The notes: generated from the letters alone by a model not told the origin. A stretch of DNA of 58,608 bases from Verrucomicrobiota bacterium (GCA_030834165.1 JAURFU010000002.1:1-58608); one strand, 5' to 3'. Counted from the first letter of the stretch, positions 37,334 through 47,747 are shown. Numbers and translations are program-made.

Positions 37334-38251
37334 ATGGGCTTACGGATGAGGTACCCCATGCTCCGCCGCCTTACCCTAGGCCTGGCCCTGCTCCTGCACG
37401 GGCTAGTCTTCGCCGCCGAGACCCGTGACCTCATCTTGGTCGCCGGGCAGTCCAATGCGGTCGGCTTCGACGCCTATGCGGAAGAGCTCTCGGCCGACCC
37501 GAAGGACGCCGCGACGATGTTCTGGTGGCGCGTGGGCGATCCGCCCCCTGACGAGTTCGACGGCACGAGCGCCCGCCAATGGACGACCCTGCAGTTCCAA
37601 CCCCGCACCCCGGCGATGCCTGCCATCGACGGCAAGAAGGTCGCCCGCCAATACGGCAACTTCAACCTGAAGACCAAGGGCGGCTTCGGACCCGAGATCG
37701 GGATGGTGCGCACGCTTGCTACGAAGGAGAGCCGCACGCTCGCGATCATCAAGACGGCCTTCAGCGGGACGTCCGTCGCCGGCGACTGGAACGTCGAGCG
37801 ATCCGGACAGGCCGATGCCTGCTACCGCGCGATGATCGACGAAGCCAAGGCGGCCCTCGCCGCCGCCCAAGCCAAGGGCGTCACCCTGCGTCCTCGCGCG
37901 TTCGTCTGGGTGCAGGGCGAGAGCGACGCCAACGCGAAGGATTCACCCGTCTACGCCGCCAATCTCACAAAGATGCTGCAGCGCCTGCGCGCCGACCTCG
38001 CCGCACCGGACCTGATCCTGCTGCTCGGCGTCAACACGCGCTTCGGCAACGGCAAGAACGCCTTCATGCCGAAGGTCGTCGCAGCCCAGCAGGAAGTCGC
38101 CGCCGCCCTGCCCCGCGCCCGCTACGTCGACACCGCCGGCGCCGAGACGCTGCCGCCTTCGCACACCCACTTCACCGCCATCGGCACCCTCGAGATCGGC
38201 CGACGCTTCGCCGAAGCCCTCCTCGCCGCCGAAGCCACCTTCAACAAGTAG
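37334..38251 (+). CDS. SGNH-type carbohydrate esterase (sialate O-acetylesterase-like)
   Basis: The protein has 305 residues from ATG 37334. In-frame ATGs at 37346 and 37358 are alternatives, and the last gives the most compact signal peptide (MLRRLTLGLALLLHGLVFAA). The nucleophile motif is LVAGQSNAVG with Ser40. The oxyanion block is WVQGESDA, and the catalytic His is in SHTHFTAIG near the C-terminus. This is the layout of the SASA/DUF303 group, which removes acetyl groups from sugars. It lies directly before a cytochrome module (3 bases), so it is probably co-transcribed with it. Confidence 0.88.
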   Translation: MGLRMRYPMLRRLTLGLALLLHGLVFAAETRDLILVAGQSNAVGFDAYAEELSADPKDAATMFWWRVGDPPPDEFDGTSARQWTTLQFQPRTPAMPAIDGKKVARQYGNFNLKTKGGFGPEIGMVRTLATKESRTLAIIKTAFSGTSVAGDWNVERSGQADACYRAMIDEAKAALAAAQAKGVTLRPRAFVWVQGESDANAKDSPVYAANLTKMLQRLRADLAAPDLILLLGVNTRFGNGKNAFMPKVVAAQQEVAAALPRARYVDTAGAETLPPSHTHFTAIGTLEIGRRFAEALLAAEATFNK

Positions 38252-38254
38252 ACC

Positions 38255-41200
38255 ATGCGTTCCGCCCCCCTCAGCCTCCTGCTCGTCGCCACCGGCCTCG
38301 CGGCCGCCGAAGCGAAACTGGATTTCAACCGGGACATCCGCCCCATCCTTTCCGACAACTGCTTCGCCTGCCACGGCTTCGACGCCAAGAAGCGCAAGGC
38401 CGACCTGCGCCTCGACACCGCGGAAGGCGCCACGGCGGTCAATGACGGCGTCCAGGCCGTGAAGCCCGGCGACCCCGAGGCCAGCGAGCTCATCAAGCGC
38501 ATCCTCAGCAAGGATCCGGAAGAGGTCATGCCTCCGCCCGAATCGCACAAGCAGATCACCCCCGCGCAGGTCGACATGCTCCGCCGCTGGATCGCCCAGG
38601 GCGCCGTCTACCGGAAGCATTGGAGTTTCGAAGTCCCGGTCCGTCCGGAAGTCCCGGCAGCCGCGAAGGGCGTCTCGCCGATCGACGCCTTCCTCGGCGC
38701 CGAATTGGCGAAGCAAGGCCTCGCCGCCGGACCCGAGGCCGACCCGGAACGGCTGATCCGACGCGTGACCCTGGACCTCACGGGCCTCCCGCCCACGCCG
38801 GCGGAAGTCGACGCCTTCCTCCAGGACACCGCCCCGGGCGCCTATGAACGCGTCGTCGACCGCCTGCTCGGCTCGCCGCACTATGGCGAGCACATGGCCC
38901 GCGGCTGGCTCGACGCCGCCCGCTACGCCGACACCCACGGACTGCACCTCGACAACGAGCGCAGCATGTGGCCCTACCGCGACTGGGTCGTGAAGGCCTT
39001 CAACGACAACCTGCCCTTCGACCAATTCACCACCTGGCAGCTCGCCGGCGACCTGAAGCCGAACGCGACCCGCGAACAGCGCATCGCCAGCGGGTTCAAC
39101 CGTTGCAACGTCACCACCAGCGAGGGTGGCTCGATCAACGACGAGCTGCTCTTCCGCTACGCCGTCGACCGCACCGAGACCACCATGGGCGTCTGGATGG
39201 GCCTCACCGCCGGCTGCGCGGTCTGCCACGACCATAAGTTCGACCCGGTCACGACCAAGGAATTCTACTCCCTCTACTCGTTCTTCTACAGCGCCGCCGA
39301 CCCGGGCTTCGACGGCAACATCCTCCTGACGCCGCCGGTGCTGCAGCTGGCCACCCCCGAACAGGAAAAATCGCTCAAAGAATTCGATGCCCGGATCGTC
39401 GCGCACCAGAAGGCCGTCCGCGACGCCATCGCCTCGCTCAAATACGTCGATCCCGCGACGCTGACCCCGCCGCCGCCCGTGCGTACCGGTGAGACCGTCT
39501 GGTTCGAGGACGCCTTCCCCGAGAAGGCCAAGGTCGAGCGCGCCGGCAACCCCACGACCTTCGTCGAAGCGGGCCAAGGCCCCGTGCACAGCGGCCGGCG
39601 CGCCCTCAAACGCACGGCCAAAGGCGTGGCCCAAGATTACTTTACCAAGGGCGCGTCCTTCGACATCCCGCCCAACGGCGTGATCTCCGTCTGGGTGTAC
39701 CTCGAACCCACCGACCTGCCCAAGTCGATCATGCTCCAGTTCCACGTCGGCGGCTGGAACCACCGCGCGTTCTGGGGCGAAGAAGGCGCGATCCCGTTCG
39801 GACGCGTCCGCACGCCGGAGAAGGTCAACGCCGGCAAGCTGCCCGAGCCCGGCAAGTGGACCCAGCTCAAGGTCGACATCGCGAAGCTCGGCCTGAAGCC
39901 CGGCATGAAGGTCGACGGTTTCGCGTTCACGCAGTTCGACGGGACGGTCTACTGGGACCGCCTCGCGATCAGCCACCGCATCGAGGAGGCCAAGGACGTC
40001 CAGTGGTCCTTCAAGTTCTGGTCAGAGAAGAAACAGGGCTCCCGCGTGGCCGAACTTCCGGGCGACCTCCAGAACCTGGTCCGCGGGAAGAAAGCCGCGC
40101 AGTGGACCGACGCCGAACGCAAGCGCCTGCTCGATTGGTGGCTCGAGAACGAATTCCAAGGCGGCAAGGACAAGCTCGACGGCCTCCGCGCCGCCAAGCT
40201 CGCCGAAGAATCCCGCCGGAAGGCCCTCAACGACATGATCCCGGCGACGCTCGTCATGGCCGACCTGCCGCAGACGCGTCAGGCGCACGTGATGACCCGC
40301 GGCCAATATGACAAGCCGGGCGAAGCGGTGTCGCGCGGCGTGCCCGCCACCTTCCACCCGCTGCCCAAGAAGGAGACCTACGACCGGCGCGACCTCGCCG
40401 ACTGGCTGCTCTCGCCGGCCAATCCGCTGACCGCCCGCGTGACGGTCAACCGCTTCTGGCAGCAGTTCTTCGGCCTCGGCCTGGTGAAGACCAGCGGCGA
40501 CTTCGGCTCGCAGGGCGATTCGCCCAGCCATCCGGAGCTGCTCGACTGGCTCGCGGTGGAATTCCGCGAGACCGGCTGGGACATCAAGCGTCTCGTGCGC
40601 CTGCTCGTCAGCAGCGCCGCCTACCGTCGCTCCGCCGCGGCCTCGCCGGAACTGCTGACCAAAGACCCTGAGAACCGTCTCCTCGCCCGCGGCCCGCGCC
40701 ATCGCCTCGACGCCGAGGTCATCCGCGACCAGGCGCTGTTCGTCTCCGGCCTGCTCAGCCCGCGCATGGGCGGCAAGGGCGTGCGCCCCTACCAGCCCGA
40801 CAACGTCTGGGAACCGGTCGGCTTCACCGGCAGCAACACCGCCCGCTACACGCGCGATACCGGCGAGGCGCTCTACCGTCGCTCGCTCTATACGTTCTGG
40901 AAACGCACCGCGCCGCCGCCCTCGATGATCGCCTTCGACGCGCCCGCCCGCGAAGCGAGCTGCGTCCGCCGTGAGCTCAGCAACACGCCGCTCCAAGCGC
41001 TCGCGTTGCTCAACGACGTCCAGCACGTCGAAGCCGCCCGCGCTTTCGCCCAGCGGATCCTCAAGGAGGGCGGCGCCACCGACGAAACCAAGGCCGCCTT
41101 CGCCTGGCTGACGGCCGTCGGCCGTCGTCCCGCCGCGAGCGAGACCCAGGTCACCCTCGACGCCCTCCGCGCGCACCGCGCCCGTTACGCGGCCCAGCCG

Positions 41201-41329
41201 GCGGACGCGACCCAGCTGATCAACTTCGGCGAATCGAAGCCCGACGCTTCCCTGCCCGCGCCCGAAGTGGCGGCATGGACCCTCACCGCCAGCCTCCTCC
41301 TCAACCTCGACGAGACCCTCAACCGATGA
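38255..41329 (+). CDS. PSCyt1-DUF1549-DUF1553 cytochrome c protein with LamG-like insert (module 5)
   Basis: At 1024 residues this is the largest protein in the window. The signal peptide is [20 protein letters not shown]. Haem motifs are C36-FA-C39-H40 and C321-AV-C324-H325 ([11 protein letters not shown]). DUF1549 spans about 145-375. An extra domain at about 412-580 begins [16 protein letters not shown] and includes [28 protein letters not shown] and [10 protein letters not shown]. It looks like a concanavalin/LamG-type jelly roll. DUF1553 begins near 711 ([19 protein letters not shown]) and ends near 950. The insert occupies the same hinge as the discoidin-like insert in the protein at 22060. 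The DUF1501 partner starts in an ATGA overlap. Confidence 0.92.
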   Translation: MRSAPLSLLLVATGLAAAEAKLDFNRDIRPILSDNCFACHGFDAKKRKADLRLDTAEGATAVNDGVQAVKPGDPEASELIKRILSKDPEEVMPPPESHKQITPAQVDMLRRWIAQGAVYRKHWSFEVPVRPEVPAAAKGVSPIDAFLGAELAKQGLAAGPEADPERLIRRVTLDLTGLPPTPAEVDAFLQDTAPGAYERVVDRLLGSPHYGEHMARGWLDAARYADTHGLHLDNERSMWPYRDWVVKAFNDNLPFDQFTTWQLAGDLKPNATREQRIASGFNRCNVTTSEGGSINDELLFRYAVDRTETTMGVWMGLTAGCAVCHDHKFDPVTTKEFYSLYSFFYSAADPGFDGNILLTPPVLQLATPEQEKSLKEFDARIVAHQKAVRDAIASLKYVDPATLTPPPPVRTGETVWFEDAFPEKAKVERAGNPTTFVEAGQGPVHSGRRALKRTAKGVAQDYFTKGASFDIPPNGVISVWVYLEPTDLPKSIMLQFHVGGWNHRAFWGEEGAIPFGRVRTPEKVNAGKLPEPGKWTQLKVDIAKLGLKPGMKVDGFAFTQFDGTVYWDRLAISHRIEEAKDVQWSFKFWSEKKQGSRVAELPGDLQNLVRGKKAAQWTDAERKRLLDWWLENEFQGGKDKLDGLRAAKLAEESRRKALNDMIPATLVMADLPQTRQAHVMTRGQYDKPGEAVSRGVPATFHPLPKKETYDRRDLADWLLSPANPLTARVTVNRFWQQFFGLGLVKTSGDFGSQGDSPSHPELLDWLAVEFRETGWDIKRLVRLLVSSAAYRRSAAASPELLTKDPENRLLARGPRHRLDAEVIRDQALFVSGLLSPRMGGKGVRPYQPDNVWEPVGFTGSNTARYTRDTGEALYRRSLYTFWKRTAPPPSMIAFDAPAREASCVRRELSNTPLQALALLNDVQHVEAARAFAQRILKEGGATDETKAAFAWLTAVGRRPAASETQVTLDALRAHRARYAAQPADATQLINFGESKPDASLPAPEVAAWTLTASLLLNLDETLNR

Positions 41330-42774
41330 ACGACCCGCTCCAAGACCACCTGCGTCTCCTGAACCGGCGAAGTTTCCTGAGCAACGCCGGCCTCGGCGTC
41401 GGCGGCGTCGCGCTCGCCGGCCTGCTCTCCCGGGAGGCCCGGGCCGCGAACACCGTGCATAAGCCGCTCGCCGGCTACCCGCATTTCGCCCCCAAGGCCA
41501 AACGCATCATCTACCTGCACATGAACGGCGCCCCGTCGCAGCTCGACCTCTGGGACTACAAGCCGCAGCTCGAGGCCCACTTCGACAAGGACCTGCCGGA
41601 GAGCATCCGCAACGGCCAGCGCATCACCACCATGACGTCCGGTCAGGCGCGCTTCCCCGTCGCCCCGAGCCAGTTCAAGTTCGCCCAGCACGGCAAGTCC
41701 GGCCGCTGGATCAGCGAACTCCTCCCGCACACCGCCAAGGTGGTCGACATGCTCGCGGTGATGAAGTCCGTCAGCACGACCGCGATCAACCATGACCCGG
41801 CCTGCACGTTCGCGATGACGGGCAACGAGATCCCCGGCAAGCCGAGCATCGGCTCCTGGATCAGCTACGGCCTCGGCAGCGAGAGCGACGACCTCCCTTC
41901 GTTCGTGGTGCTCACGCCCAAGAGCGTCGGCGGCCAGGCGCTGTTCACGCGCATGTGGAGCAGCGGCTTCCTGCCGACGCGCCACACGGGCGTCGCGCTC
42001 CGCTCCGGCGGCGATCCGGTGCTCTACGTCCAGAACCCGCCCGGCGTGCAGCCCGGCGACCGCCGCGTCACGCTCGACGCCCTGGCGCAGCTCAACGCCG
42101 CCGGCCACCGCGAACTCGGCGACCCCGAGACGCTCACCCGCACCGCCCAGTACGAGATGGCCTTCCGCATGCAGGCCAGCGTGCCCGACCTGACCGACCT
42201 CTCCAAGGAGACCCCGGCGACCCTTGACCTCTACGGACCCGAGGTGAAGGAATCCGGCACCTTCGCCCATAGCGCCCTGCTCGCCCGCCGCATGGTCGAA
42301 CGCGGCGTCCGCGTGGTGCAGATCCTCCACCGTGGCTGGGACCAGCACGGCAACCTGCCGAAGGACATCGCGCGCCAGTGCCAGCAGACCGACCAAGCCT
42401 GCGCCGGCCTGCTGCTCGACCTCCGATCTCGCGGCATGCTGGAAGACACGCTCGTGGTCTGGGGCGGCGAGTTCGGCCGCACGGTCTACTCGCAAGGCAC
42501 GCTCACCAAGACGAACTACGGACGCGACCACCACCCGCGATGCTTCACCATGTGGATGGCCGGCGCCGGGGTGAAGCCCGGCATCTCGTACGGAGAGACC
42601 GACGACTTCAGCTACAACGTGACCAAGGACCCGGTGCACCTCAGCGAACTCAACGCCACGATCCTCCACCTCATGGGCGTCGACCACCGCCGCCTGACCT
42701 ATAAGTTCCAAGGTCTCGACCAACGCCTCACCGGCGTCGAGGAGCGCCATGTCATCAAGGGCATCCTCGCCTGA
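41326..42774 (+). CDS. DUF1501 protein, Tat-exported, with altered late motif (module 5)
   Basis: The protein has 482 residues from ATG 41326 (overlap with the cytochrome stop); an upstream in-frame ATG at 41275 falls inside the previous gene and adds no signal. The Tat signal is [19 protein letters not shown]. Family marks: [44 protein letters not shown], and SELNATIL, where Asn443 stands at the position of the His in modules 1-3. This is the last cytochrome-pair gene before the sulfatase block. A weak GC hairpin at 42799-42813 without a T tract lies in the following 66-base gap. Confidence 0.92.
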   Translation: MNDPLQDHLRLLNRRSFLSNAGLGVGGVALAGLLSREARAANTVHKPLAGYPHFAPKAKRIIYLHMNGAPSQLDLWDYKPQLEAHFDKDLPESIRNGQRITTMTSGQARFPVAPSQFKFAQHGKSGRWISELLPHTAKVVDMLAVMKSVSTTAINHDPACTFAMTGNEIPGKPSIGSWISYGLGSESDDLPSFVVLTPKSVGGQALFTRMWSSGFLPTRHTGVALRSGGDPVLYVQNPPGVQPGDRRVTLDALAQLNAAGHRELGDPETLTRTAQYEMAFRMQASVPDLTDLSKETPATLDLYGPEVKESGTFAHSALLARRMVERGVRVVQILHRGWDQHGNLPKDIARQCQQTDQACAGLLLDLRSRGMLEDTLVVWGGEFGRTVYSQGTLTKTNYGRDHHPRCFTMWMAGAGVKPGISYGETDDFSYNVTKDPVHLSELNATILHLMGVDHRRLTYKFQGLDQRLTGVEERHVIKGILA

Positions 42775-42840
42775 GGACTTACGCTGAGACGCAACCAGCC
42801 CGCCTTGAGCGGGGTTCTCCTGAATAGCTCGTCCGTCCCC

Positions 42841-43587
42841 ATGTCCTGCCCACGCCTCATCGCCGTCCTGCTTCTGCCGCTGGCATCCCTGCAAGCGGCG
42901 GGCCCCGTTCCCGCCATGTGGTCTGACGACTTCTCGGACGCGGGAGTTTTTGCCACGCATTGGAGGCCTTACGGGTTCCTCGCGACCGGGATCGACGCCA
43001 AGCATCCGCTCGGCAAGACCGTCAGCGGCAAAGACGCGCGGCCGGAATGGTGGCAAGTCGTCGACGGGGCGCTCCGCGGTCAGTGCTTCCCGGAAGAAAA
43101 GCATCCGCCGGGACTGCGCCGGGCGATCACGGGGACCGACATCCGGGTGAGCTGTCGCTTCAAGCTTTCCGCCGGAGGTCAGGCCGGCCTCAGCATCGGC
43201 GGCCCGAATCCCATCGTGGAGCGTGACTTCAATGTCGCCGGCGTGCACCTCCGCGCCGATGCCATCACCGCTTGGGACAACGACGTCTTACACCCGAAAG
43301 GCTCGCCCGAAGCCGCCGAACTGAAGGCCAAGGGCATCTGGAACCGGAAGTTCATCTACGCGAAGACCGTGAAAGCCCAGATCACTCCCGACGCCTGGCA
43401 CTCCTTGGTCCTGGAACTGCGCGGGAAAGAGCTGAAGGTCATCGTGGACGGCCAACCAGCCCTCACCTACGTCACGCTCTGCGGTGACGTGGCGAAGCAT
43501 GACATCGGTCTGCAGCCCGGCGGCAAAAACCCGTGGCCCCTCGCCACTTGGTTCGACGACGTGCGCGTCGAACCGCTGACGCCTTAA
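42841..43587 (+). CDS. Secreted jelly-roll protein (DUF1080/3-keto-disaccharide hydrolase-like fold)
   Basis: The protein has 248 residues from ATG 42841; an upstream in-frame TTG is less likely. The signal peptide ends near SLQAA. The mature protein has alternating beta-strand blocks: MWSDDFSDAGVFATHWRP, WWQVVDGALRGQ, IRVSCRFKLSAGGQAGLSIGG, WHSLVLELRGKELKVIVDG and WFDDVRVEPL. This strand order, from an opening DDF...W through V..G.L to V.VDG, is that of concanavalin-like DUF1080-type folds. I see no convincing catalytic residues, so glycan binding is as likely as hydrolysis. It opens the sulfatase block. Confidence 0.72.
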   Translation: MSCPRLIAVLLLPLASLQAAGPVPAMWSDDFSDAGVFATHWRPYGFLATGIDAKHPLGKTVSGKDARPEWWQVVDGALRGQCFPEEKHPPGLRRAITGTDIRVSCRFKLSAGGQAGLSIGGPNPIVERDFNVAGVHLRADAITAWDNDVLHPKGSPEAAELKAKGIWNRKFIYAKTVKAQITPDAWHSLVLELRGKELKVIVDGQPALTYVTLCGDVAKHDIGLQPGGKNPWPLATWFDDVRVEPLTP

Positions 43588-43640
43588 AACCAAGTCATTC
43601 TTTGAAGATCTGAACCCGCCCCTTCCAAGCCATCAACCTC

Positions 43641-45272
43641 ATGCGAACCCTGCTCACCCTCCTGCTGCTCACGCTGACCGCCGTCGCCCGGCCGCCCAAC
43701 GTCATCTTCATCCTGACCGACGACCAAGGCTGGGGTGACGCCAAGTTCGCGGGTCATCCTTACGTGAAGACGCCGAATCTGGACCGCCTGGCCAAGGAAG
43801 GCACCTGGCTCCGCCAATTCTACGTCGCCGCGACGGTTTGCTCGCCCAGCCGCACGGCCTTCATGACCTCGCACTACCCGGCGCGCCACCTGGTCCACGG
43901 GCATTTCGCCGACCATGCCCAGAACGCCGCGCGTTCGATGCCGGACTGGCTCGACCCCGAAGTCACCACCCTGCCCGATCTCCTGAAGCAAGCCGGCTAC
44001 GCCACCGCCCACTTCGGGAAGTGGCACCTCGGCAACGGCGCCGGCGCGCCCGCCCCCGAAGCCTATGGCATCGATGTCTCCAAGACCCAGAATTCCTCCG
44101 GCACGCCGCTCGGCGACGAAGGCAAGGAGCCCTACTTCCGCGCCCGCTCGACGGCGCTGATGGTCGACGAGACGATCAAGTTCGCCCAGGCGAACAAGGA
44201 CAAGCCCTTCTATGTCAACCTGTGGACGCTCGTCCCGCACGCGGCGCTGAAGCCGACGCCGGAACAGCTCGCGGTCTACGCGGAACTCCAGCCCAAGGCC
44301 GACGATCCCGCCTTCGGCGAGTGGACCCGCAAGTATTACGCCAAGGCCAAGGACCTCCGCTCGCAGATGCAGGTCTTCTGCGCCTCGCTCACCGACCTCG
44401 ACACCCAGGTCGGCCGCCTGCTCGACTCCCTCGATGAACTCGGCCTGACCAACGACACGCTCATCTTCTTCTCCAGCGACAACGGACCCGAAGACTATCG
44501 CGTGGGCAACGCCGCCAACGCCGGAGTCGGCAGCGCCGGCCCGCTACGCGCCCGCAAGCGCAGCATGCACGAAGGAGGCATCCGCACCTTCGGCCTCGTG
44601 CGCTGGCCGGGGAAGGTCCCCGCCGGCCGCGTCGAAGAAAGCGCCGTCGTCGGCGGAGTCGATTTCCTGCCCACCATCGCCGCCTTGGCGGGCGTCAAAG
44701 TCCCGGCCGAACTTGCGGCCGACGGCGAAGACCGTTCGGCCCTCTGGCTAGGCGGAGCCGCCACGCCCCGCCGGGCGCCGCTGCACTGGGAATGGATCTC
44801 CGGCGTGCAAGGGCCGCAGGACGGCTACCAGCCTCCGCCCCTGTGCGTGCGGGACGGCGACTGGAAACTCTTCGTCGACCATGCCGGCAAGAATGCCCAG
44901 CTCTTCGACATCCCCAAGGACCCCGGCGAACACCATGACGTCGCCGCGCAGCACCCGGAAGTCGTCAAGACCCTGACCGAGAAAGCCCTCGCGTGGGCCA
45001 AGACCCTGCCCGCCAGCCCCGCGCGCGATAAGTTCATGAAATCGGGGGCCCAAGCCAAGACGCCGAAGGATGCACCTGCCAAACCCAAGAAGAACTATGA
45101 CCGCCCGAAGATCTTCGAAAGCTGGGACAAGAATAAGGACGGCTTCCTCGCGAAGGACGAATTCATCCCGCACATGGGCGACCAAGCCGACGCCCCGGCC
45201 CGCTTCATCCGCTTCGACCAAGACAAGGATGGACGCCTCTCCAAGGATGAGTTCGTCCGCGCTGGCAACTAA
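43641..45272 (+). CDS. Secreted sulfatase with C-terminal EF-hand pair
   Basis: The protein has 543 residues. The signal peptide is MRTLLTLLLLTLTAVA. Catalytic marks are FILTDDQGWGD, C67 in CSPSR, GKWHLGN and SSDNGPED. It shares PDWLDPE and PARHLVHGHFA-type blocks with the sulfatases at 19137 and 53046. The last 60 residues contain two EF-hand loops, DKNKDGFLAKDE and DQDKDGRLSKDE, after a Lys/Pro-rich linker. Sulfatases use one calcium in the active site, but added EF-hands are not part of the core fold and may stabilise or anchor the enzyme. An esterase gene follows after 10 bases. Confidence 0.94.
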   Translation: MRTLLTLLLLTLTAVARPPNVIFILTDDQGWGDAKFAGHPYVKTPNLDRLAKEGTWLRQFYVAATVCSPSRTAFMTSHYPARHLVHGHFADHAQNAARSMPDWLDPEVTTLPDLLKQAGYATAHFGKWHLGNGAGAPAPEAYGIDVSKTQNSSGTPLGDEGKEPYFRARSTALMVDETIKFAQANKDKPFYVNLWTLVPHAALKPTPEQLAVYAELQPKADDPAFGEWTRKYYAKAKDLRSQMQVFCASLTDLDTQVGRLLDSLDELGLTNDTLIFFSSDNGPEDYRVGNAANAGVGSAGPLRARKRSMHEGGIRTFGLVRWPGKVPAGRVEESAVVGGVDFLPTIAALAGVKVPAELAADGEDRSALWLGGAATPRRAPLHWEWISGVQGPQDGYQPPPLCVRDGDWKLFVDHAGKNAQLFDIPKDPGEHHDVAAQHPEVVKTLTEKALAWAKTLPASPARDKFMKSGAQAKTPKDAPAKPKKNYDRPKIFESWDKNKDGFLAKDEFIPHMGDQADAPARFIRFDQDKDGRLSKDEFVRAGN

Positions 45273-45282
45273 CCCCTTACCC

Positions 45283-46257
45283 ATGCGATACCTCACCCTC
45301 CTCACCCTCCTCGCCGGCGCCGTGCTCGTCGCCCAGGATGCCCCCAAGACCAAAGCCCCGGCCAAGAAGGCCAAGGCCGCCGCCCCCAAGGGCGACGCTT
45401 ATTCGGCCACGCTGCCCAAGCCCACGCACGCGGGCGTGCGTTACGGCGACCACGAACGCCATGTCCTCGACTTCTGGAAGGCGGAGTCCGCCTCGCCGAC
45501 GCCCCTCGTCTTCATCATCCACGGCGGCGGCTGGGTCGGCGGCAGCAAGGAACGCGCGGAGAAGTTCGCCGACGTCGCCGCCCTGCTCAAGGCCGGCGTC
45601 TCGGTCGTCTCGATCAACTACCGCCTCATCAAGCGCGACCCCGCGGTCGACACCTCGCCGGCCGTGAAGGCGCCCCTGCACGACGCCGCCCGGGCCCTGC
45701 AGTTCGTCCGCAGCAAGGCCGCGGAATGGAACCTGGACAAGACCCGCGTCGGCGCCGCCGGCGGCTCCGCGGGCGCCTGCTCCAGCCTTTGGCTGGCCTT
45801 CCACGACGACCTCGCCGACCCTAAGTCGGCCGACCCGATCGCGCGCGAATCCACGCGCCTGACCTGCGCGGCCGTGACCGGACCGCAGACGACCCTCGAT
45901 CCGGCGCAGATGAAGGCGTGGACGCCTAACAGCAACTACGGCGGCCACGCCTTCGGCTTCAAGACTTTCGATGAGTTCCTCGCCGGCCGGGAAACCATCC
46001 TGCCCCTCATCGCGGAGTATTCGCCCTATGCGCTGGTATCATCCGACGACCCCGCGGTGTACATGACCTTCGGCGGCCCGCCGGCCATCGGCCAGAACGA
46101 GAAAGACCCCACGCACACCGCTAACTTCGGCCTCAAACTCGCCGAACACTGCGCGACCAAGGGCGTCTCCGCGGAGTTGCATTATCGGGGTCTCGCCAAT
46201 CCGAAGCACGCCACGCCGACGGACTTCCTGCTCGCGAAGCTGAAAGCCGCCAAATGA
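45283..46257 (+). CDS. Secreted alpha/beta hydrolase (esterase/lipase family)
   Basis: The protein has 324 residues from ATG 45283, 10 bases after the sulfatase. The signal peptide ends near LVAQDA and is followed by a Lys/Ala/Pro-rich linker. The oxyanion-hole motif is FIIHGGGWVGG. The nucleophile is Ser162 in GGSAGACS, and the C-terminal His candidate is in NPKHATP. This is the layout of carbohydrate-active acetyl or feruloyl esterases often found beside sulfatases in verrucomicrobial and planctomycetal genomes. The acyl group is not readable. The stop overlaps the next sulfatase start (ATGA). Confidence 0.88.
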   Translation: MRYLTLLTLLAGAVLVAQDAPKTKAPAKKAKAAAPKGDAYSATLPKPTHAGVRYGDHERHVLDFWKAESASPTPLVFIIHGGGWVGGSKERAEKFADVAALLKAGVSVVSINYRLIKRDPAVDTSPAVKAPLHDAARALQFVRSKAAEWNLDKTRVGAAGGSAGACSSLWLAFHDDLADPKSADPIARESTRLTCAAVTGPQTTLDPAQMKAWTPNSNYGGHAFGFKTFDEFLAGRETILPLIAEYSPYALVSSDDPAVYMTFGGPPAIGQNEKDPTHTANFGLKLAEHCATKGVSAELHYRGLANPKHATPTDFLLAKLKAAK

Positions 46258-47747
46258 TCCGATTGCTCGCCATCGCCGCCCTGCTGTGGACGAGCACGCT
46301 TGGGGCGCTCGCGGCCGAGTCTCCGCCGCCCAACATCGTCTGGATCATCGCCGACGACATGTCGCCCGACATCGCGGCCTACGGGGCCCCCGGCGTGAAG
46401 ACGCCCCACCTCGACCGCTTGGCCGCCGAGGGTCGACGCCACACGCGAGCCTACGCCACCGCCCCGGTCTGCAGCTCTTCGCGCTCGGCGTTCATCCTCG
46501 GATGCTACCAGACGACGACCGGGCTGCACCCGCACGACACCGAGAACCCCCAGCCGCTCCCGGCTCCTTATAAACCACTGCCCACCCTACTCCGCGAGGC
46601 GGGCTGGTTTGTCACCAACTGCGCCGCGCCCGGCAGCCAGCGCAACGGCCGCGCCATCACCAAGGGCAAGACCCACTACAACTTCGCCCACGACCCCAAG
46701 GTGCTGTTCAACGGTGCCGACTGGCGGAAACGCCGTCCCGGCCAGCCGTTCTTCGCCCAGTTCCAGATCACGGAGCCCCATCGGCCCTTCCCCATCCCCA
46801 AGCAATACGATGAGGCCGCCCTCGCCGCCATCAAACTTCCTCCGAATTATCCTGAGCACCCGCTGAGCCGGCGCGACTGGTATGCTTATGAACGGAGCGT
46901 CGAGGTGGTGGATCAACGCGTCGGCGCCATCCTCGCGCAACTGGAAGCCGAAGGCGTCCTGGAAAACACGCTCGTGATGTTCTTCGCCGACCACGGACGT
47001 CCGATGCCTTGGGGCAAACAATGGCTGAGCGTCGAAGGACTGCAGGTTCCTCTGCTGATCCGCGGACCTGGCGTGACGCCGCGTGGCGTGGAGACGGGTT
47101 TGGTCAGCCTCATCGACCTCGCCCCCTCCGTGCTCAAGGCCGCTGGTCAGCCGATCCCGGGCTGGATGGAGGGTCGCCCGGTGCTGCAAGGCGTGCCCGC
47201 CGACCGTCCTTACCTCTTCGCCGCCCGCGACCGTTGCGGGGACGCCATGGACCGCATCCGCGCCCTGATCACCCCCGACTCCTTGCTCGTCAGGAACCAC
47301 CTGACCTCGCTCTCGCGCCTCAACTGGTCGAGCTACAAGGAAGACAGCTATCCGGGCATGCCTCTGCTCCGCGTCCTGCAAGCCGCCGGTAAACTCGAAC
47401 CCTTCCCCGCCCGCTGGCTCGCGCCGCAACGTCCGGAGTTCGAATTCTACGACGTCAAGACCGACCCGCAGGGCGTCCACGACGTCTCCGCCGATCCGAC
47501 GAACGCCGAAACCATCCGCAGTCTGAACGCCGCTTTGACGGCCTGGAGCGCGCAATCCAAAGACCAAGGCCTGCTCGGCGATCCCGCCACCGAACCCGGC
47601 CTCGCCGAGATCCAGCAAGCCAAACGCCAGGACTACCGCCGCACCTGGACACGGCGATTGGGCAAACCTGAGCCCACCGACGCGGAACGACTGGCTTGGT
47701 GGGAGCAAAGCTACGGCCTCGCGCAAGGCACCCCCCTCACCAAATGA
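46254..47747 (+). CDS. Secreted sulfatase, N-sulfoglucosamine sulfohydrolase-like, with CSSSR motif
   Basis: The protein has 497 residues with a signal peptide ending near GALAAE. The N-terminal metal site is IIADDMSPDIAAYG. The candidate formylglycine residue is C73 in CSSSR: Ser replaces the Pro of the canonical CxPxR. The usual GKWH motif is absent, replaced by GKTHYNF, and the late metal motif is FFADHGRPMPWGK. These are features of the branch containing heparan N-sulfatases. N-sulfatase activity is a hypothesis from that branch. It is translationally coupled to the esterase before it and the lipoprotein after it. Confidence 0.9.
   Translation: MIRLLAIAALLWTSTLGALAAESPPPNIVWIIADDMSPDIAAYGAPGVKTPHLDRLAAEGRRHTRAYATAPVCSSSRSAFILGCYQTTTGLHPHDTENPQPLPAPYKPLPTLLREAGWFVTNCAAPGSQRNGRAITKGKTHYNFAHDPKVLFNGADWRKRRPGQPFFAQFQITEPHRPFPIPKQYDEAALAAIKLPPNYPEHPLSRRDWYAYERSVEVVDQRVGAILAQLEAEGVLENTLVMFFADHGRPMPWGKQWLSVEGLQVPLLIRGPGVTPRGVETGLVSLIDLAPSVLKAAGQPIPGWMEGRPVLQGVPADRPYLFAARDRCGDAMDRIRALITPDSLLVRNHLTSLSRLNWSSYKEDSYPGMPLLRVLQAAGKLEPFPARWLAPQRPEFEFYDVKTDPQGVHDVSADPTNAETIRSLNAALTAWSAQSKDQGLLGDPATEPGLAEIQQAKRQDYRRTWTRRLGKPEPTDAERLAWWEQSYGLAQGTPLTK

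Noticed and set aside
42799-42813. Possible terminator after the module 5 DUF1501 gene
   Set aside because: The stem CCCGC/GCGGG is only 5 bp and is not followed by a T tract.
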